37,532 bases of DNA from a virus: positions 1 to 37,532 of the IMG/VR virus record IMGVR_UViG_3300025711_000110; one strand, given 5' to 3'. Under the pieces are notes generated by a model. That model saw nothing but the letters and a program-made list of their open reading frames with translations. It was not told the DNA's origin and did no database searches. The position numbers and the translations under genes are program-made. Shown in pieces: positions 7,414-15,541 of the stretch (its first letter is position 1; each line of letters begins with the position of its first letter).

Positions 7414-8265
7414 ATGATGATAAAAATAATTTATGGTAACTCTAACTTTAATGATCTATTGCAAGAAAGCTATCTTGCAGGTACTTCTATCCTCTCAGGA
7501 ATAGAATACTTAAAAAAAGCCGAATTATTCAGTAATCATGATGGAATGTTTTATTCTGCTTTTTTTAGTCTCAGTATTGGTATAGAGCGTTTTTTAAAAA
7601 TTGCCTTAGTTTCTGAATATATGTATCAAAACAATTATCAAAAACCATCAGATAAATTTTTAAAAGAACCGGGGCATAATCTTTTAAAATTATTAAAAGC
7701 AAACCTTTTGTTGACTTCAAAGTATGATATTAACAGCGGTTCTTTTTCAGAAGAAATTTTAGAATATGATCTAATAAGTTTTCTTAGCGCATATGCTACG
7801 ACTAATCGATACTTAAACTTAAACAATCTTACAAATGCAAACTATAATAATCATAAGCATCCCATACATGAATGGGTACTTCTTTCTGAACGTTTTTTAA
7901 GAGAAAGTGTTAAATATGAAAAAATTGAAAGGGAATTAATTAGAATCTATAGTAAAAATGAAAAGTACGGTGTCGGATATACTAATTTTTTAGATTTTAA
8001 TGGCCATCCTTTACTCACTGCAGATATATGGCAACTCCAATACATTGTAAACAAGAGCAAGCCTTATATACTTTATAGATTAATTCAAACACTAAAACCA
8101 ATCTATCGAATGTTAAGCAAAATTTCTTTGGAATCAAATAATGGTCCAAACGCTGATTTCGAGGGGTTAATGAATCTTCCCTATTACGAAGAGCTATTTC
8201 CATTTTTTTATGCAGATCTAGATACTTTAAAAAGAGTAAAGAAATGGGTAGGCCGTTATAATTAA
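7414..8265 (+). CDS. hypothetical protein, possibly HEPN-like
   Basis: This 283-residue, AT-rich, mostly helical protein is not firmly recognised. Residues about 40-100 (MFYSAFFSLSIGIERFLKIA, then GHNLLKLLK) have the shape of HEPN-type helical domains, in which an amphipathic helix with an E..xK pattern is followed by a G-H-[DN]-L motif. The catalytic RxxxxH motif of HEPN RNases was not found, so any ribonuclease activity is doubtful. Two tandem ATGs occur at 7414 and 7417; GGTGA just upstream fits the second slightly better. It lies in a block bounded by the decayed and intact PAAR copies and looks like a cargo gene. Confidence 0.6.
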   Translation: MMIKIIYGNSNFNDLLQESYLAGTSILSGIEYLKKAELFSNHDGMFYSAFFSLSIGIERFLKIALVSEYMYQNNYQKPSDKFLKEPGHNLLKLLKANLLLTSKYDINSGSFSEEILEYDLISFLSAYATTNRYLNLNNLTNANYNNHKHPIHEWVLLSERFLRESVKYEKIERELIRIYSKNEKYGVGYTNFLDFNGHPLLTADIWQLQYIVNKSKPYILYRLIQTLKPIYRMLSKISLESNNGPNADFEGLMNLPYYEELFPFFYADLDTLKRVKKWVGRYN

Positions 8266-8301
8266 CCGTCATTAAACTTTATTATTTTAAAAGATTTGAA
8301 T

Positions 8302-9009
8302 ATGAAATATCTTAACTTAATTATTATAGCAGCCATAAGTGTTATAATTTTATCCATATTATTTTTTTTCGGAGCCAATTTTTTCGGAAAATTTGATCCA
8401 GATGTGACCTTAACACTAACTCTCTATTTTTTTTCAGGGATTTCAACTTTAGGCGCCGTTCTCTCTGCTATCTATACTTTACATATACAATCAATTGCAA
8501 AGCGGCCAAATATAATTTTAGAAACTACAAATCTTACCGCCCAATATGATGATTTTGTGGAAAAAGATGTAATTAGAGTTGGTCTAAAGATGTTAAATAC
8601 GGGAGAAAATGCATTCTTCTTAAATCTACAATTAACAGAAACCTGTATTAACAATCCAGGAGTCAATTATGAATTTTATAATTCAAGATATGATTTTGAT
8701 ATCTTTAAAAGTATAAATGATACAGAAAAGCACCACTATATGGAGGTAAGCTTTTCTTCAAAAGCTCATGATATATATGCCGATATTGTAAAACTAGGGC
8801 CAATGATCAAACTAACCTATCAAGATCAAAACCATGAAACTCATAAAATAAAATATTTATTAAAGTTTAAGCGCAAGTTAGACGATAGTCCTTTTTTTGA
8901 ACTTGAAAGAATAGGTATATTTAGCAAAGTTAGGATTTCAACAAATTTATTTATAAGAAGAATTCTCAAAACTAAAAAGAAATTTTCAAATATTAAAAAG
9001 CCCTTTTAA
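8302..9009 (+). CDS. two-helix membrane hypothetical protein
   Basis: This 235-residue protein begins with two membrane helices (LNLIIIAAISVIILSILFFF and a second at about 40-62, TLTLYFFSGISTLGAVLSAI). A soluble beta-rich domain follows (RPNIILETTNL, VIRVGLKMLNTGENAFFLNL). Such proteins are common, uncharacterised phage or island cargo. The ATG at 8302 is chosen over an upstream in-frame TTG at 8296 because AAAAGA sits 7 bases ahead of it. It follows the HEPN-like gene by 36 bases, so the two are probably co-transcribed, and its stop lies inside the terminator. Confidence 0.6.
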   Translation: MKYLNLIIIAAISVIILSILFFFGANFFGKFDPDVTLTLTLYFFSGISTLGAVLSAIYTLHIQSIAKRPNIILETTNLTAQYDDFVEKDVIRVGLKMLNTGENAFFLNLQLTETCINNPGVNYEFYNSRYDFDIFKSINDTEKHHYMEVSFSSKAHDIYADIVKLGPMIKLTYQDQNHETHKIKYLLKFKRKLDDSPFFELERIGIFSKVRISTNLFIRRILKTKKKFSNIKKPF

Positions 9010-9017
9010 AGGGCTTT
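8997..9017 (+). terminator. terminator overlapping the stop of the membrane protein gene
   Basis: AAAGCCC (8997-9003) pairs with GGGCTTT (9011-9017). The stop codon at 9007-9009 is in the loop. It follows the two-gene cargo operon. Confidence 0.6.
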
Positions 9018-9109
9018 CACTCAACTGCCTACATTCACATTACTATTGGTCATATGAGCTGCACCTATAGCCTACAGGATGCTCAAACTTGAAGAAGATT
9101 GACTAAAAA

Positions 9110-9655
9110 CTATGAACCTATAATTTTCTTCTTCATTTCATCAAATTCTTTCTCGGTAATTAACCCTTGATCCTTAAGCTCTTTCCATTTCAATAATTCG
9201 TCTGCAACAGAATAACTTTTCATATTCTCAGTTTTTAGAATACTTAGTTCCTCTCTTTTTGTTGATACACGGAAGGTGGATGGATTATTTTGAATTGGTC
9301 GTCTGTAAAGATGCTCTAAAAAGAGTGAGTAACTTATCGGGACTAATAAACAAGCCACCCAAGGAAGGATCACATATTGAAAAATTTCATTAGTGGCATA
9401 CCTCTTCTCAATGAATATCACATACAAAGCACAAAGACAGACAATCACGGCGGTAAGATATAAATAATATTTACACCATATAATTGATGCATTGAATGTA
9501 CTTATTTTTTGATCTCTTTTTGCCAGAAAGAAGCCTAAAATTAAAATTAAAACTGGCACCACTCCCCAGCCTATAAGATACATATAAGGTAACTGTAATA
9601 ATGAAAATATTATGATTTTAACTAGATCACTAGTTGGCATTTTGCCTTCTTGCAC
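9110..9655 (-). CDS. SHOCT-domain membrane protein
   Basis: This 181-residue protein has three or four membrane helices in the first 115 residues (KIIIFSLLQLPYMYLIGWGV, VPVLILILGFFLA, YLYLTAVIVCLCALYVIFI, YVILPWVACLLVPISYSLFL). It ends in a SHOCT domain at about 153-181 (ADELLKWKELKDQGLITEKE), a short C-terminal oligomerisation or tethering motif common in bacterial membrane proteins. A GTG start at 9655 is preferred because a near-perfect GGAGGTGA precedes it by a few bases; an internal ATG at codon 6 is the alternative. It is the only minus-strand gene in this stretch and stands as its own unit. Confidence 0.7.
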   Translation of the reverse strand: MQEGKMPTSDLVKIIIFSLLQLPYMYLIGWGVVPVLILILGFFLAKRDQKISTFNASIIWCKYYLYLTAVIVCLCALYVIFIEKRYATNEIFQYVILPWVACLLVPISYSLFLEHLYRRPIQNNPSTFRVSTKREELSILKTENMKSYSVADELLKWKELKDQGLITEKEFDEMKKKIIGS

Positions 9656-9775
9656 CGTTCACCTCCATTCTCTTATTAAGAGAAGTTATTTAATAATTAA
9701 CCTTTTTGATTATTATGATGACTAAAATTCTAAAAGTAAAAAAAATTAAGGGTTTACAAGAATAAAGCTTTATTT

Positions 9776-9797
9776 AAAGCCCTCCTTAGAGGGCTTT
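9776..9797 (+). terminator. hairpin between divergent genes
   Basis: AAAGCCCTC (9776-9784) pairs with GAGGGCTTT (9789-9797) around CTTA. It resembles the hairpin at 8997-9017 and stands in the 270-base gap between the divergent SHOCT and PAAR genes, where no gene ends on the plus strand. It may be a displaced terminator left by rearrangement. The same gap holds the palindrome ACAGTACTGT at 9862-9871. Confidence 0.45.
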
Positions 9798-9925
9798 CAT
9801 ATAAATATCAACGCTCAGGTTAGTAACTAAAGCGTAATCTGTACCGCATAATAAAAACTATACAGTACTGTCTACCCTCTCTTTGATATGCTTTTGCCAC
9901 TTCACGAAAATAAGAAGGAATTGCT

Positions 9926-10765
9926 TTGGCAACCCCATATATAACAATTGGCTGCCCCACTACTGGAGGCGGCCAAGTCATTTCAGGGAACAGTATGTTC
10001 CTTATAGACGGTATTGCTGTTGCATGTGTCGGTGATAAAGCAACCTGCCCAACACATAAAGTAGTCGCTACAATTGTCTCCGGTGATCCAAACATGCAGA
10101 TCTTCGGCAAAGCAGCTGCTCGTGTTAATGATTCACTTTCATGTGGCTGTAAATTGCTACCTCAACAAAACTTAGTTGTTCAAGACAATGGCGGTGGTGC
10201 TGCATCTTCTACCAAATCTAGTTCGGCTCCTTTATCTCAAAAACAGCAAACTACCGATAGTTTTGCAAAAGATGAGTATGAAAATTACTACATTGAGAAT
10301 ACGAAGACTGAAATTATCGAATTTAAAAACCTTCTACTACCGTATGACCAAGATAAAGCAAGTTTATTTGGTATTGCGATGCAGGCAATGTCGGGCGCAT
10401 GTTCTTTTGAAGTATCTTATAAAATTCAAAAAAGACAATTATTTATAACCGTGACCCTTTTGCCACCCGCATTAAAGGCTGATGCTACAATTTACACCTT
10501 TGGTACAATACGTTTATTTAAAAATAAGCAGCCAATTGGCGGGCCTTTTGCCCTTAAAGTTAGCAAAGGTTTCTGGAATACTGAAAATGATAGACAGCCC
10601 GTCGGAAGTTGTGAAATCACATTGCCTTCACCCGACTTACAAGTAATAACAGTATCACTGGAATTAGGTTTTGAAGGTAAATTTGATAACGGTAAAGCTG
10701 TACCGAACCCACCTTATAAAACCCACTCATTCACGATAACCTCGGCAGCAAGACGTAAAGCATGA
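9926..10765 (+). CDS. PAAR-domain protein with unknown C-terminal domain
   Basis: PAAR proteins form the sharp tip of the T6SS (VgrG) spike and of some contractile phage tails, and often carry effector domains. Residues 1-95 show the fold: ITIGCPTTGGGQVISG, GIAVACVGDKATCPTH, ATIVSGDP, RVNDSLSCGCKLLPQ, with the Cys/His residues expected to hold the tip metal. A Ser/Gln-rich linker (about 95-110) leads to a beta-rich domain (115-279) that I do not recognise. Translation begins at TTG 9926 behind AAGAAGGA; no ATG suits. The stop overlaps the next start as ATGA, so the lipoprotein is translationally coupled. In a prophage with a siphovirus tail this is unlikely to be structural and may serve the host T6SS. 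Confidence 0.82.
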   Translation: MATPYITIGCPTTGGGQVISGNSMFLIDGIAVACVGDKATCPTHKVVATIVSGDPNMQIFGKAAARVNDSLSCGCKLLPQQNLVVQDNGGGAASSTKSSSAPLSQKQQTTDSFAKDEYENYYIENTKTEIIEFKNLLLPYDQDKASLFGIAMQAMSGACSFEVSYKIQKRQLFITVTLLPPALKADATIYTFGTIRLFKNKQPIGGPFALKVSKGFWNTENDRQPVGSCEITLPSPDLQVITVSLELGFEGKFDNGKAVPNPPYKTHSFTITSAARRKA

Positions 10766-11406
10766 AAAAGTATGTAACCCCTTTTATCATTATTTCCATG
10801 GCGCTAACTAGCGCCTGCAGTAATGCTACAGATTCAGCCAAGAATGTAGAAAAAGCATCAAGTGAACCAGTAGTTAAATCCATTTCAGCCGAAGACCAGA
10901 AGATCATTGATAAATATGAAAGTTACTTCAAATATTACCGTGAGGGTAACTTTGAAGAATTTCAAAATAAAATGAAAGAGGTATTGCCTGAAGTCAGTAA
11001 AATCTCGGATAAAAACAAACGCGAATTTATGCAGATGAATATCTACATGACGTTGCAAGATTATGAAGAAGCGTATGCTTTAAATGCCAAACAAATTAAA
11101 GAACACCCTGAAAACCCTGCTCTAATTATAGCTAAGTGTCAAATTTTAACGATGCAGCAAAAAGATAAGCAATTGATTGCTCAATGCTTTGACGAATCTG
11201 CAAACGTTCTAAAAGTGGAACTAGATAAGCCAGAGAACAAAAAAGATCCTAATTATAAACAGGGTGAGTTTTCATACTTACTAGCCAAATACAAAGGTGG
11301 TCATCCTGAGTACAAGCAAAAAATGCAAAAGTATATTGCAGATACTAAAGATGAAAAATTAAAGGCATCTTTTACAACAATTTATGATGTAGAAGTTGAA
11401 AACTAG
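10762..11406 (+). CDS. lipoprotein coupled to PAAR protein
   Basis: This 214-residue protein has a lipoprotein signal peptide with lipobox LTSAC (Cys19) and Ser at +2, which by the usual rule sends it to the outer membrane. The mature part is helical, with a short linker and then tetratricopeptide-like helices (MNIYMTLQDYEEAYALNAKQ, ENPALIIAKCQIL). The start overlaps the PAAR stop by four bases, so the two are made together. A periplasm-facing lipoprotein directly after a PAAR gene could be an immunity protein or an adaptor; this is inference. A strong terminator follows. Confidence 0.72.
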   Translation: MKKYVTPFIIISMALTSACSNATDSAKNVEKASSEPVVKSISAEDQKIIDKYESYFKYYREGNFEEFQNKMKEVLPEVSKISDKNKREFMQMNIYMTLQDYEEAYALNAKQIKEHPENPALIIAKCQILTMQQKDKQLIAQCFDESANVLKVELDKPENKKDPNYKQGEFSYLLAKYKGGHPEYKQKMQKYIADTKDEKLKASFTTIYDVEVEN

Positions 11407-11410
11407 ATTA

Positions 11411-11439
11411 AAAAAAGCCCTGAATATTCAGGGCTTTTT
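11411..11439. terminator. bidirectional terminator between lipoprotein and endolysin genes
   Basis: AAAAAAGCCCTGAA and TTCAGGGCTTTTT form a near-perfect hairpin with A and T tracts on opposite sides. It can end the plus-strand PAAR operon and the minus-strand late operon. Confidence 0.85.
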
Positions 11440-11445
11440 ATCACC

Positions 11446-11988
11446 TTAAGAAATTCGATTAGCGATCCAACCGTAAAAGAATTGTTCTTGGGTTGGATTA
11501 CGTTCGCAAATTTCAATGTAGCGCTGACCTTGCATAATGTTGAGTACTCGAAGTAAAACCTTTTCACCTTCTTTGCCACGCTTAGCCAGAAAAGCTTTTA
11601 GAGCATTTAAAGTCACTGAACCGTAAACCCCATCAATTTCAAGATCTGGAAAACCTGCTTTACCTTGGTTATTCAGCAAGTTCAACGCACGTTGTAAAAG
11701 TGGTTTTGCAAATCCTGTACCGCAATTTACACCAGTGTCTAAAAGCTCTTCAGCAACCAACGAGCTAATTACATTCACCTGATCAAATCGCGGAGCTGTC
11801 CAGTACTGCTTCCGATAAATAGACTTGGCCACATCAAGCGGTAAATCTTTCATGTTGCCTTTAAAACCATTTGTACGTGCTACTGCTTCAGTAATGCCGT
11901 ATTTAGTTGCGCCTCCTCGATCCGCCGGATTATTTACATACCCGCCTTCACGTTTAATTAGTTCTTCAAGATATTGTTCGATGTTCAT
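11446..11988 (-). CDS. endolysin, GH108 family muramidase
   Basis: The enzyme cleaves peptidoglycan glycan strands at host lysis. The N-terminal glycoside hydrolase 108 domain carries the catalytic Glu14 in REGGYVNNPADRGGATKYGI, the family signature. The C-terminal half (about 95-170) is a peptidoglycan-binding type 3 domain (LEIDGVYGSVTLNALKAFL). At 180 residues it has the usual length. No signal peptide is present, so release depends on a holin, and two holin-like genes lie immediately upstream in the operon. AAAGGA precedes the ATG. It is the last gene of the leftward late operon. Confidence 0.92.
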   Translation of the reverse strand: MNIEQYLEELIKREGGYVNNPADRGGATKYGITEAVARTNGFKGNMKDLPLDVAKSIYRKQYWTAPRFDQVNVISSLVAEELLDTGVNCGTGFAKPLLQRALNLLNNQGKAGFPDLEIDGVYGSVTLNALKAFLAKRGKEGEKVLLRVLNIMQGQRYIEICERNPTQEQFFYGWIANRIS

Positions 11989-12007
11989 TTCACTTTCCTT
12001 TAGATGT

Positions 12008-12030
12008 AAAAAAACCGCCCGCAGGCGGCA
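12008..12030 (-). terminator. terminator between holin-like gene and endolysin
   Basis: Read on the minus strand, GCCGCC-TGCG-GGCGGT is followed by TTTTTTT. It may attenuate rather than fully stop transcription into the endolysin gene. Confidence 0.7.
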
Positions 12031-12045
12031 TTTAGAGTCGATTAG

Positions 12046-12270
12046 TTACTGTTGATTTGAATCTTCAGTTTCTTTCTTTTGTTTATTTGTAGATCCAAAA
12101 TAGAATGCGATCACAGCGCTGGATAGACCAAGTAAAGTACCTAGAGACACGTTTAATAAGTCGCGGTTTTTGTCGGGATATTCAATAAAGAACAAGCCAA
12201 GTACACAGAGAAACGACATAGCAATAACCATGTAGGCCAAATATGTCCGAGTGTTTTCACTATTCATCAT
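12046..12270 (-). CDS. putative holin-like two-helix membrane protein
   Basis: This 74-residue protein has two membrane helices (YLAYMVIAMSFLCVLGLFFI and LLNVSLGTLLGLSSAVIAFY) and a charged C-terminal tail (KQKKETEDSNQQ), the class II holin arrangement. An in-frame ATG further upstream exists, but 12270 (or 12267, the next codon) is preferred because AAGGTGATA lies directly before it and overlaps the end of the upstream gene, giving translational coupling. Its position between another holin-like gene and the endolysin supports a lysis role, as holin, antiholin or accessory protein. Confidence 0.72.
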   Translation of the reverse strand: MMNSENTRTYLAYMVIAMSFLCVLGLFFIEYPDKNRDLLNVSLGTLLGLSSAVIAFYFGSTNKQKKETEDSNQQ

Positions 12271-12541
12271 TATCACCTTGGATCCGTTTCTTAGTTTGCT
12301 CATACTGCTCAACACGTAATTTATGAATCTCATCTGCCCGCTTTTCATCACGGCGTTTAAAGTAGAGATTCGTTAAGTAGGTTGCTACACCGATTAAGAT
12401 TGAAATGACTACAGCCCAGTCAATTTTTCCAAAGATTCCGATCAATCCCCCACCTACCATATAGCCATATGAAAATTTTGTTGCAGTCGCAGCAGCTGTG
12501 CTTGCAGCTGCTTCGACTACACTATTTGTTTGATCGTTCAT
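12260..12541 (-). CDS. putative holin
   Basis: This 93-residue protein starts MNDQTNSVVEAAASTAAATA. A glycine-rich hydrophobic stretch (about 28-40, YMVGGGLIGIFG) is followed by a membrane helix (WAVVISILIGVATYLTNLYF) and a strongly charged cytoplasmic helix (KRRDEKRADEIHKLRVEQYE), the usual holin profile. The ATG at 12541 is chosen because GGAGGAA precedes it. A longer ORF reaching 12724 would run through a terminator and into the tail gene and is rejected. It overlaps the next lysis gene by 11 bases. Confidence 0.75.
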   Translation of the reverse strand: MNDQTNSVVEAAASTAAATATKFSYGYMVGGGLIGIFGKIDWAVVISILIGVATYLTNLYFKRRDEKRADEIHKLRVEQYEQTKKRIQGDNDE

Positions 12542-12566
12542 GCATGCCTTCCTCCAGATCATAGGC

Positions 12567-12592
12567 AATAAAAAAGCACCCAATTGGGTGCT
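12567..12592 (-). terminator. terminator after the tail tip gene
   Basis: On the minus strand AGCACCC-AATT-GGGTGCT is followed by TTTTTTATT. It separates the tail tip gene from the lysis cassette. Confidence 0.8.
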
Positions 12593-12608
12593 AAATAAGT
12601 AATTAAAA

Positions 12609-15098
12609 TTAAGCTTCAGAAGTACTTTGAGTAATCTGATTTGAATAGTTCCAGACTGTGTTCTCCCATACATCACGCGCAGCAACACGAATGTAATATG
12701 GGGTTGTTGGTTGTAATCCTCCAATTGTGGTTGTTAATTCTGTGCCGGTCCATGTAGGTGACGTTTGTGTTGGATCAAAATTAGATGTACTGCTTAGCCA
12801 AACAGCATAGTCTTTCAGATCAGGAACCTCGCTTGGTACCCATGTCACTGTGACTGAATCAATAGTCGCTGAGGTATAAACATTTAGAAGTACTGGCGGT
12901 ACCGGATTACTAATACTTAATTCAGCAAAGGTGCTGATCTGGTCACCGTTCTTACTCGCAACACGTATTGTATAAGCTCGGCCTATTCCGTCCTGCCTAG
13001 CCTCTTCAATTGAATAGCTATAATCCGTATTGGTTGTATCAACTTGTCGAATCATCGCACCATTTGACCACACCTGAACACGATAGCCAGCTGCACCGGT
13101 TGAACTCTGCCATTGAACTTTAAACGTGGTACCAACAAACGGCGATTGCAGCGATAACCCCTTAACACCCGCAGGACGTCCACCAGATAATGTATAGCTA
13201 TATGCTGTGACCTCATCTAATGTTTGCTCTTTACGCTCTAGGCCATTAAAGCTGGTGAACTTTAAGAAGATCTGTTTACCCACCAGATTTTCATTGAAAG
13301 GATAATTAAAGATAGCCCGATCAAGACGTACAAACGGTTCACCTGCACTATGATTTTGCGCATCATCAAAACGTCCACGCAAAACATCACTTAAAGTATA
13401 AAGCCCTGATCCGTTTAAAGTGGCGACTTGATAATTGAAATACTCGTCACCGACTTTACAAAGTGTTTGGTCAGCTTGCGCATCCTCTAAGGTTCCGCTA
13501 AAAATCTGGCTTACGGTATTGAGTTCAACTTGTAGAGCTGTGTCATCTGCATCAATGGCCGTTACTAATTGGCCATATCGTGCAGAACCATAAATCGTAC
13601 CAATCATTTCATAGGTCGTATTATCAAGGCTGATCCACACATTACAGCCGCCCCAATTAATGCCGCCAGATACCGCTACCCATACTTGATTCTTTCCATC
13701 TGTAAGATCTAGTGGCGGCTCAAAAATAACTGGCGCATTCACATTACCCGGTTCTTCATTACCACCTTGGTAGCCATTTGATGCTTGTGAGTCGTATTCA
13801 ATGGCAGATCTTGAACCTATGGCCAGCTCCTCAGCTGTAATAGTTAATTCACCGAACTCATCTTCCTCTATACGTGTAATACGTACTGGAAATTGATTTA
13901 GGCCCAATGCTTCATCTGTAATGGTGACAATATCCATTGGCTCTAACCGGCAGTACTTCCAGCCCAAAGTAAATTCATATTCATTACGCACATAGAGTAG
14001 ACGTTGTAAGCGAAGCTGTGCAGCATGACGAGCTATTTTAGGCTCACAAAAGAAGTGGTTTTCTACTGGATCTTCAGTGCGTAAGCCAAACATCTCAATA
14101 TTGGCTTGGTCCTTGGCTTCTGTCGTTTCTGTGTTGTACTGGTTGTATCGATTGATGTATTCAATCTGCACATGATTATAAGCATCTGTATCACGACTTC
14201 GGCGTACTCGAACCGGCTCATCATCGCTAATAAAATCATCATCATTTAAGTGATAAACGGGTGTGAGATCCGGAGTAAAAGTAACACCGTTACCAGTGAT
14301 AGCAGAATCACCAAAAGAACGGATTTTTAAACCGTCTGGACTTGGTACCACAGCACAATTAACAGCCTCAACAATCTCATTAATCGTTTCATATGCTGCA
14401 CGTTGCTCAGTAAATGCTGGGCTAATTAAAAGATTGGCAGCACGGCAATAAGTTCGGAACTCTTCTAAATCGGCCATGTTTAAATTAGGCGCGGCCCCAT
14501 GACGTGGGTGTGTAATGAAGTCTTCAATCACATCTGCGGGATTAGCATCATCATTTGTATCTGACAATGTAATCGTGCTGATCACTTCAAAGTTATGATT
14601 TGAAAGGCTGGCACTATTTCCCATCTCGTAATTAGCACATGCGACATATCCTAAAAAAGGATAGTTAATTGCCTGATCCGGATGTTTTGAAACTAACCAA
14701 CCCCAAGGCGGGTTATTATTCCCATCGTATAATTCAAACTTTAGCTGGTCGATTGGATCTAGCGTAATAGATCCTTCCTGCTTTGGTATGTATTGATCTT
14801 TATCAACCCAAATCAGGCCAATCTTCTTAATCTGGTTCTCACATAACCCAAGCATGAGCGAAGCACTATAACTAAATGTTGTATTACTGGTTTTAGTGCT
14901 CCCACCCTTGCCGCCTGATTTCTCAACCGTAGTATGAGGCGTTGCCAAGAAATCACCGTACCAAAACATGTTAGCCGCTATACGGGTTTTGCCATACACC
15001 AAAGGCTGGCAAAGGCCGTAAGCTGACTGCTGGATCCGCATGGAGTTAATGCGGGTATCCGTTGTACTAATCGTGGTACCACCAAATAATCCACCCAT
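12609..15098 (-). CDS. tail tip / host-specificity protein with FN3 domains
   Basis: This protein would form the central tail tip that contacts the host. The start at 15098 (829 aa) is preferred to an upstream in-frame extension because TAATG couples it to the NlpC/P60 gene and AGAGG lies ahead. It begins MGGLFGGTTISTTDTRINSM, typical of GTA-like and lambda-J-like tip proteins. The middle (about 230-450) has the Phage-tail_3 character (AADLL-type segments, PLDIVTITDEALG-like strand). Two fibronectin type III modules end it (about 641-730 and 735-829: YSYSIEEARQDGIGRAYTIR; LQPTTPYYIRVAARDVWENT). FN3 domains are the usual variable receptor-facing part. A terminator follows. Confidence 0.87.
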   Translation of the reverse strand: MGGLFGGTTISTTDTRINSMRIQQSAYGLCQPLVYGKTRIAANMFWYGDFLATPHTTVEKSGGKGGSTKTSNTTFSYSASLMLGLCENQIKKIGLIWVDKDQYIPKQEGSITLDPIDQLKFELYDGNNNPPWGWLVSKHPDQAINYPFLGYVACANYEMGNSASLSNHNFEVISTITLSDTNDDANPADVIEDFITHPRHGAAPNLNMADLEEFRTYCRAANLLISPAFTEQRAAYETINEIVEAVNCAVVPSPDGLKIRSFGDSAITGNGVTFTPDLTPVYHLNDDDFISDDEPVRVRRSRDTDAYNHVQIEYINRYNQYNTETTEAKDQANIEMFGLRTEDPVENHFFCEPKIARHAAQLRLQRLLYVRNEYEFTLGWKYCRLEPMDIVTITDEALGLNQFPVRITRIEEDEFGELTITAEELAIGSRSAIEYDSQASNGYQGGNEEPGNVNAPVIFEPPLDLTDGKNQVWVAVSGGINWGGCNVWISLDNTTYEMIGTIYGSARYGQLVTAIDADDTALQVELNTVSQIFSGTLEDAQADQTLCKVGDEYFNYQVATLNGSGLYTLSDVLRGRFDDAQNHSAGEPFVRLDRAIFNYPFNENLVGKQIFLKFTSFNGLERKEQTLDEVTAYSYTLSGGRPAGVKGLSLQSPFVGTTFKVQWQSSTGAAGYRVQVWSNGAMIRQVDTTNTDYSYSIEEARQDGIGRAYTIRVASKNGDQISTFAELSISNPVPPVLLNVYTSATIDSVTVTWVPSEVPDLKDYAVWLSSTSNFDPTQTSPTWTGTELTTTIGGLQPTTPYYIRVAARDVWENTVWNYSNQITQSTSEA

Positions 15099-15520
15099 TA
15101 TTTCAGCCTCTTCATACGAAAAAAGCCCGCTATACGGCGGGCTAAACTTCCTTTGGTACCATCTTGGATGATGACTCCCTGATGTAGATAACTGTGAATG
15201 ACCTGTGGCCACTCAATGACAATTGCACCATGACTGATGCATTTGCCGAAATTATATAAAACTATATCACCTGCTTGTGGTGGTCCTTCTACTGGATCAC
15301 ACACACCTAAAATGAGCTCTAAATAACGTTGCTCCATCTGGTGCAGGTGCCAGTCTGGCGGATATGGCCGTGGATCTAAATGATCCATAAGCCCTACTTT
15401 CTCATAGACCTCACAGATCAAAGTACCGCAATCTACCCCAACACCTTTTACACGGCCTTGGTGGTGATATGGAGTGCCGAGCCATGTAAGCGCCTCTTGT
15501 ACTGCTTCAAGGTTTTTCAT
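15098..15520 (-). CDS. NlpC/P60-family tail assembly peptidase
   Basis: This 140-residue cysteine peptidase is located as in gene transfer agents and lambda-like phages (gpK), just before the tail tip gene. It probably trims peptidoglycan during DNA entry or acts in tip assembly. The catalytic Cys31 is in GVDCGTLICEVYE, His97 in CISHGAIVIEW, and a third polar residue, H109, in VIHSYLH. The AGDIVLY strand before the His is family-typical. The ATG at 15520, behind AAGGTG, is preferred to a GTG two codons earlier. The stop overlaps the next start by one base. Confidence 0.9.
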   Translation of the reverse strand: MKNLEAVQEALTWLGTPYHHQGRVKGVGVDCGTLICEVYEKVGLMDHLDPRPYPPDWHLHQMEQRYLELILGVCDPVEGPPQAGDIVLYNFGKCISHGAIVIEWPQVIHSYLHQGVIIQDGTKGSLARRIAGFFRMKRLK

Positions 15521-15541
15521 AGGCACCTTAAAATATATTTA

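Noticed and set aside
12542-12724. N-terminal extension of the holin gene
   Set aside because: It would run through an intrinsic terminator and into the tail tip gene; the internal ATG with GGAGGAA is much better.
15099-15212. 38-residue N-terminal extension of the tail tip protein
   Set aside because: It overlaps the NlpC/P60 gene; the MGGLFGG start with TAATG coupling is typical for the family.
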